A DNA stretch of 6,879 bases from Erysipelotrichaceae bacterium. Its GTDB lineage: Bacteria > Bacillota_I > Bacilli_A > Erysipelotrichales > Erysipelotrichaceae. The stretch lies in NCBI GenBank assembly GCA_017419065.1, contig JAFOMB010000093.1, positions 1 to 6,879 on the forward strand, given 5' to 3'. Shown piece by piece: positions 5,538-6,879 of the stretch (its first letter is position 1; each line of letters starts with the position of its first letter). Below the pieces are notes generated by a model. That model was not told where the DNA came from, did not search any database, and was given only the letters and a program-made list of their open reading frames with translations. The position numbers were made by a program, and so were the translations under genes.

Positions 5538-5557
5538 AAGACCCTTGCGGGTCTTTT
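5536..5557. terminator. Bidirectional intrinsic terminator between the MgtC-like gene and the ABC exporter
   Basis: AAAAGACCC (5536-5544) and GGGTCTTTT (5549-5557) pair perfectly over 9 bp around a TTGC loop. The first two A's belong to the stop codon of the MgtC-like gene, and the ABC stop (5563-5565, minus strand) lies 5 bp beyond. The plus-strand tail is U-rich (CUUUUCCUUUCUAUUCUU). On the minus strand the tail is only the stem's own UUUU, so termination of the ABC transcript may be weaker. Confidence 0.85.
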
Positions 5558-5562
5558 CCTTT

Positions 5563-6879
5563 CTATTCTTCCACGATGCCGTTCCACAGGCGGAAATACG
5601 TTCCGCCTTTTTTCAGCAGCTCTTCGTGGCTTCCCTCTTCCTCGATGCCGTTTTTGCCTAAGACGATGATGCGGTCCGAATTCTTCACGGTCGTAAGACG
5701 GTGGGCGATCGTCAGGGTCGTACGGCCTTTGGAGAGATCCGCGAGACTTCTTTCGATGAGGGCTTCACTTTCATTATCCAGGGCACTTGTCGCCTCATCC
5801 AGAAGTAATATCGGCGGGTTTTTCAGGAAGACCCGGGCGATGGCGATGCGCTGTTTCTGATCGCCGGAGAGCTTGACACCTCTTTCTCCGACGTAGGAGT
5901 CATAGCCCTGCGGGAGATCCTGTATGAAGCCGTCCGCGCCTGCCAGCTTGGCGGCGTTGATCACTTCCTCATAGGAAGCGTCTTTCTTTCCATAGGCGAT
6001 ATTCTCATAGACCGTTCCGGAGAAGAGATGGACATCCTGCTGGACGATGCCGATGGCCTGGCGCAAAGAGGACAGTGTCACTTTTCTTATATCCTGGTCA
6101 TCGATCAGGATCCTTCCCCCGGTCACATCATAGAAACGCGGGATCAAAGAAGACAGGGTCGTCTTTCCGCCTCCGGATTCGCCGACCAGTGCCAGATTTT
6201 CTCCCGGATGGATCGTGAGATCCAGATGATGGAGGACGCGGTTGTGGTCATCAGGATATTCAAAGGAGACATCTTCGAAACAGATCTCGCCGCCCTTTAT
6301 CTCCAGTGTTTTCGCATCCGGGGCATCTTCGATATCGATCGGGGTATCCATGACTTCCACGAATCTCTCGATACCGGTGAGACCCATCTCTACCGATTCC
6401 ACATAGTCGACAAGACGGCGTATCGTATTGATCAAAGTCGTCACATAGAGGATATAGGCGACAAAGTCCCCGGCGTTGATCTTTCCGTATACGAGGAAGA
6501 GACCACCGGCGACGATGGTCGTCACATACATCAGACCGTCAAAGAAACGGGTCGAGGTATTGTATCTGGCCATGGAGTAATAGCGTTCCTTCTTGGCCGC
6601 CTTGAAGATGTCATTGGCTTTGTCGAACTTCTCCAGTTCGTATTCTTCCGCATTGAAAGCACGCAGGACTCTGTTCCCCAGCAGGGAATCTTCGACCTGG
6701 GAATTCAGACGTCCCACCTGGACTCTCTGTGCCTTGAAAGCCTTGTGGTTGCGCTTGTTTAAAGTCAGGGAGACGAGGAACATCAGCGGCAGACACGCGA
6801 AGATGATGAGAGTCAGTACCAGGGAGGAACGGGAGAGGATCACAAAGGAGACCGTGATCTTGATGAAGGCGATGAAGAA
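5563..6879 (-). CDS. ABC exporter, fused membrane and ATPase domains (N-terminus outside window)
   Basis: A type IV (MsbA-like) half-transporter that would dimerise and use ATP to export an unknown substrate. The frame is open to the right edge, so the 438 residues seen lack about 130-160 N-terminal residues, including transmembrane helices 1-2. Numbering from the edge, hydrophobic segments lie at about 1-16, 19-38, 112-132 and 138-155. The ATPase domain shows Walker A GESGGGKTT (233-241), a Q-loop in IVQQDVHLFSGTV (Gln281), signature LSGDQ (337-341), Walker B ILLLDE (357-362) with the catalytic Glu present, D-loop SALD (365-368) and switch His393 in TIAHRL. The second glycine of LSGGQ is Asp, which is unusual. 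The in-frame GTG at 6841-6843 is internal, inside a membrane helix. A partner half-transporter, if any, would lie upstream past the right edge, because a terminator follows the stop. Overall build resembles single-gene exporters such as B. subtilis YwjA, by recollection only. Confidence 0.93.
   Translation of the reverse strand, partial: FFIAFIKITVSFVILSRSSLVLTLIIFACLPLMFLVSLTLNKRNHKAFKAQRVQVGRLNSQVEDSLLGNRVLRAFNAEEYELEKFDKANDIFKAAKKERYYSMARYNTSTRFFDGLMYVTTIVAGGLFLVYGKINAGDFVAYILYVTTLINTIRRLVDYVESVEMGLTGIERFVEVMDTPIDIEDAPDAKTLEIKGGEICFEDVSFEYPDDHNRVLHHLDLTIHPGENLALVGESGGGKTTLSSLIPRFYDVTGGRILIDDQDIRKVTLSSLRQAIGIVQQDVHLFSGTVYENIAYGKKDASYEEVINAAKLAGADGFIQDLPQGYDSYVGERGVKLSGDQKQRIAIARVFLKNPPILLLDEATSALDNESEALIERSLADLSKGRTTLTIAHRLTTVKNSDRIIVLGKNGIEEEGSHEELLKKGGTYFRLWNGIVEE

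Noticed and set aside
6028..6762. 244-codon plus-strand open frame opposite the ABC exporter
   Set aside because: Long, but its complement is a clearly conserved ABC protein. Composition is that of an antisense shadow (many Asp, His, Ile) and no family is recognisable.
6841..6843. GTG at 6841-6843 as the start of the ABC gene
   Set aside because: The frame continues upstream to the window edge as membrane-helix sequence, and a start here would drop more than half of the membrane domain.

Overview
The window reads as an ordinary chromosomal stretch of a Gram-positive bacterium of the Bacillota, roughly balanced in G+C. The grounds are a class I leucyl-tRNA synthetase gene under a canonical leucine T-box leader, strong AGGAGG-type ribosome binding sites, short intergenic gaps and compact intrinsic terminators. 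The mix of genes would suit an Erysipelotrichia- or Clostridia-like gut or oral organism, but that placement is inference. No mobile element, CRISPR array, rRNA, tRNA or phage gene was seen.

Layout, left to right. The 3' end of an alanine dehydrogenase gene (+) runs in from the left edge and converges on leuS (-); a perfect 32-bp palindrome between them looks like a shared terminator. leuS encodes a 799-residue leucyl-tRNA synthetase. Its 5' leader (about 2734-2920) is a T-box riboswitch whose parts can be read directly: a CUC leucine specifier, an AGUA S-turn, a UGGU acceptor-end bulge, and mutually exclusive antiterminator and terminator stems. Upstream of it, on the same strand, is a small Xre/HigA-like helix-turn-helix regulator. 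A roughly 150-bp divergent promoter region carries a perfect 12-bp palindrome and an 11-bp tandem repeat.

Rightward from this region runs a two-gene operon: a CPA2-type cation:proton antiporter with an Asp-Asp ion site, a charged tail and no RCK domain, followed after 3 nt by a MgtC/SapB-family membrane protein. It ends in a 9-bp hairpin terminator shared with a convergent ABC exporter gene (-), which is cut off by the right edge.

How the genes fit together: alanine dehydrogenase and LeuRS are housekeeping amino-acid functions. The antiporter/MgtC pair looks like one ion or membrane-potential homeostasis unit, possibly controlled by the divergent Xre regulator. The points most worth a second look are residue-level departures in otherwise conserved proteins: an LSGDQ ABC signature, a KMGKR version of the KMSKS loop in LeuRS, and a MgtC protein lacking the family's glycine-rich segment. 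I see no convincing entirely new system here.
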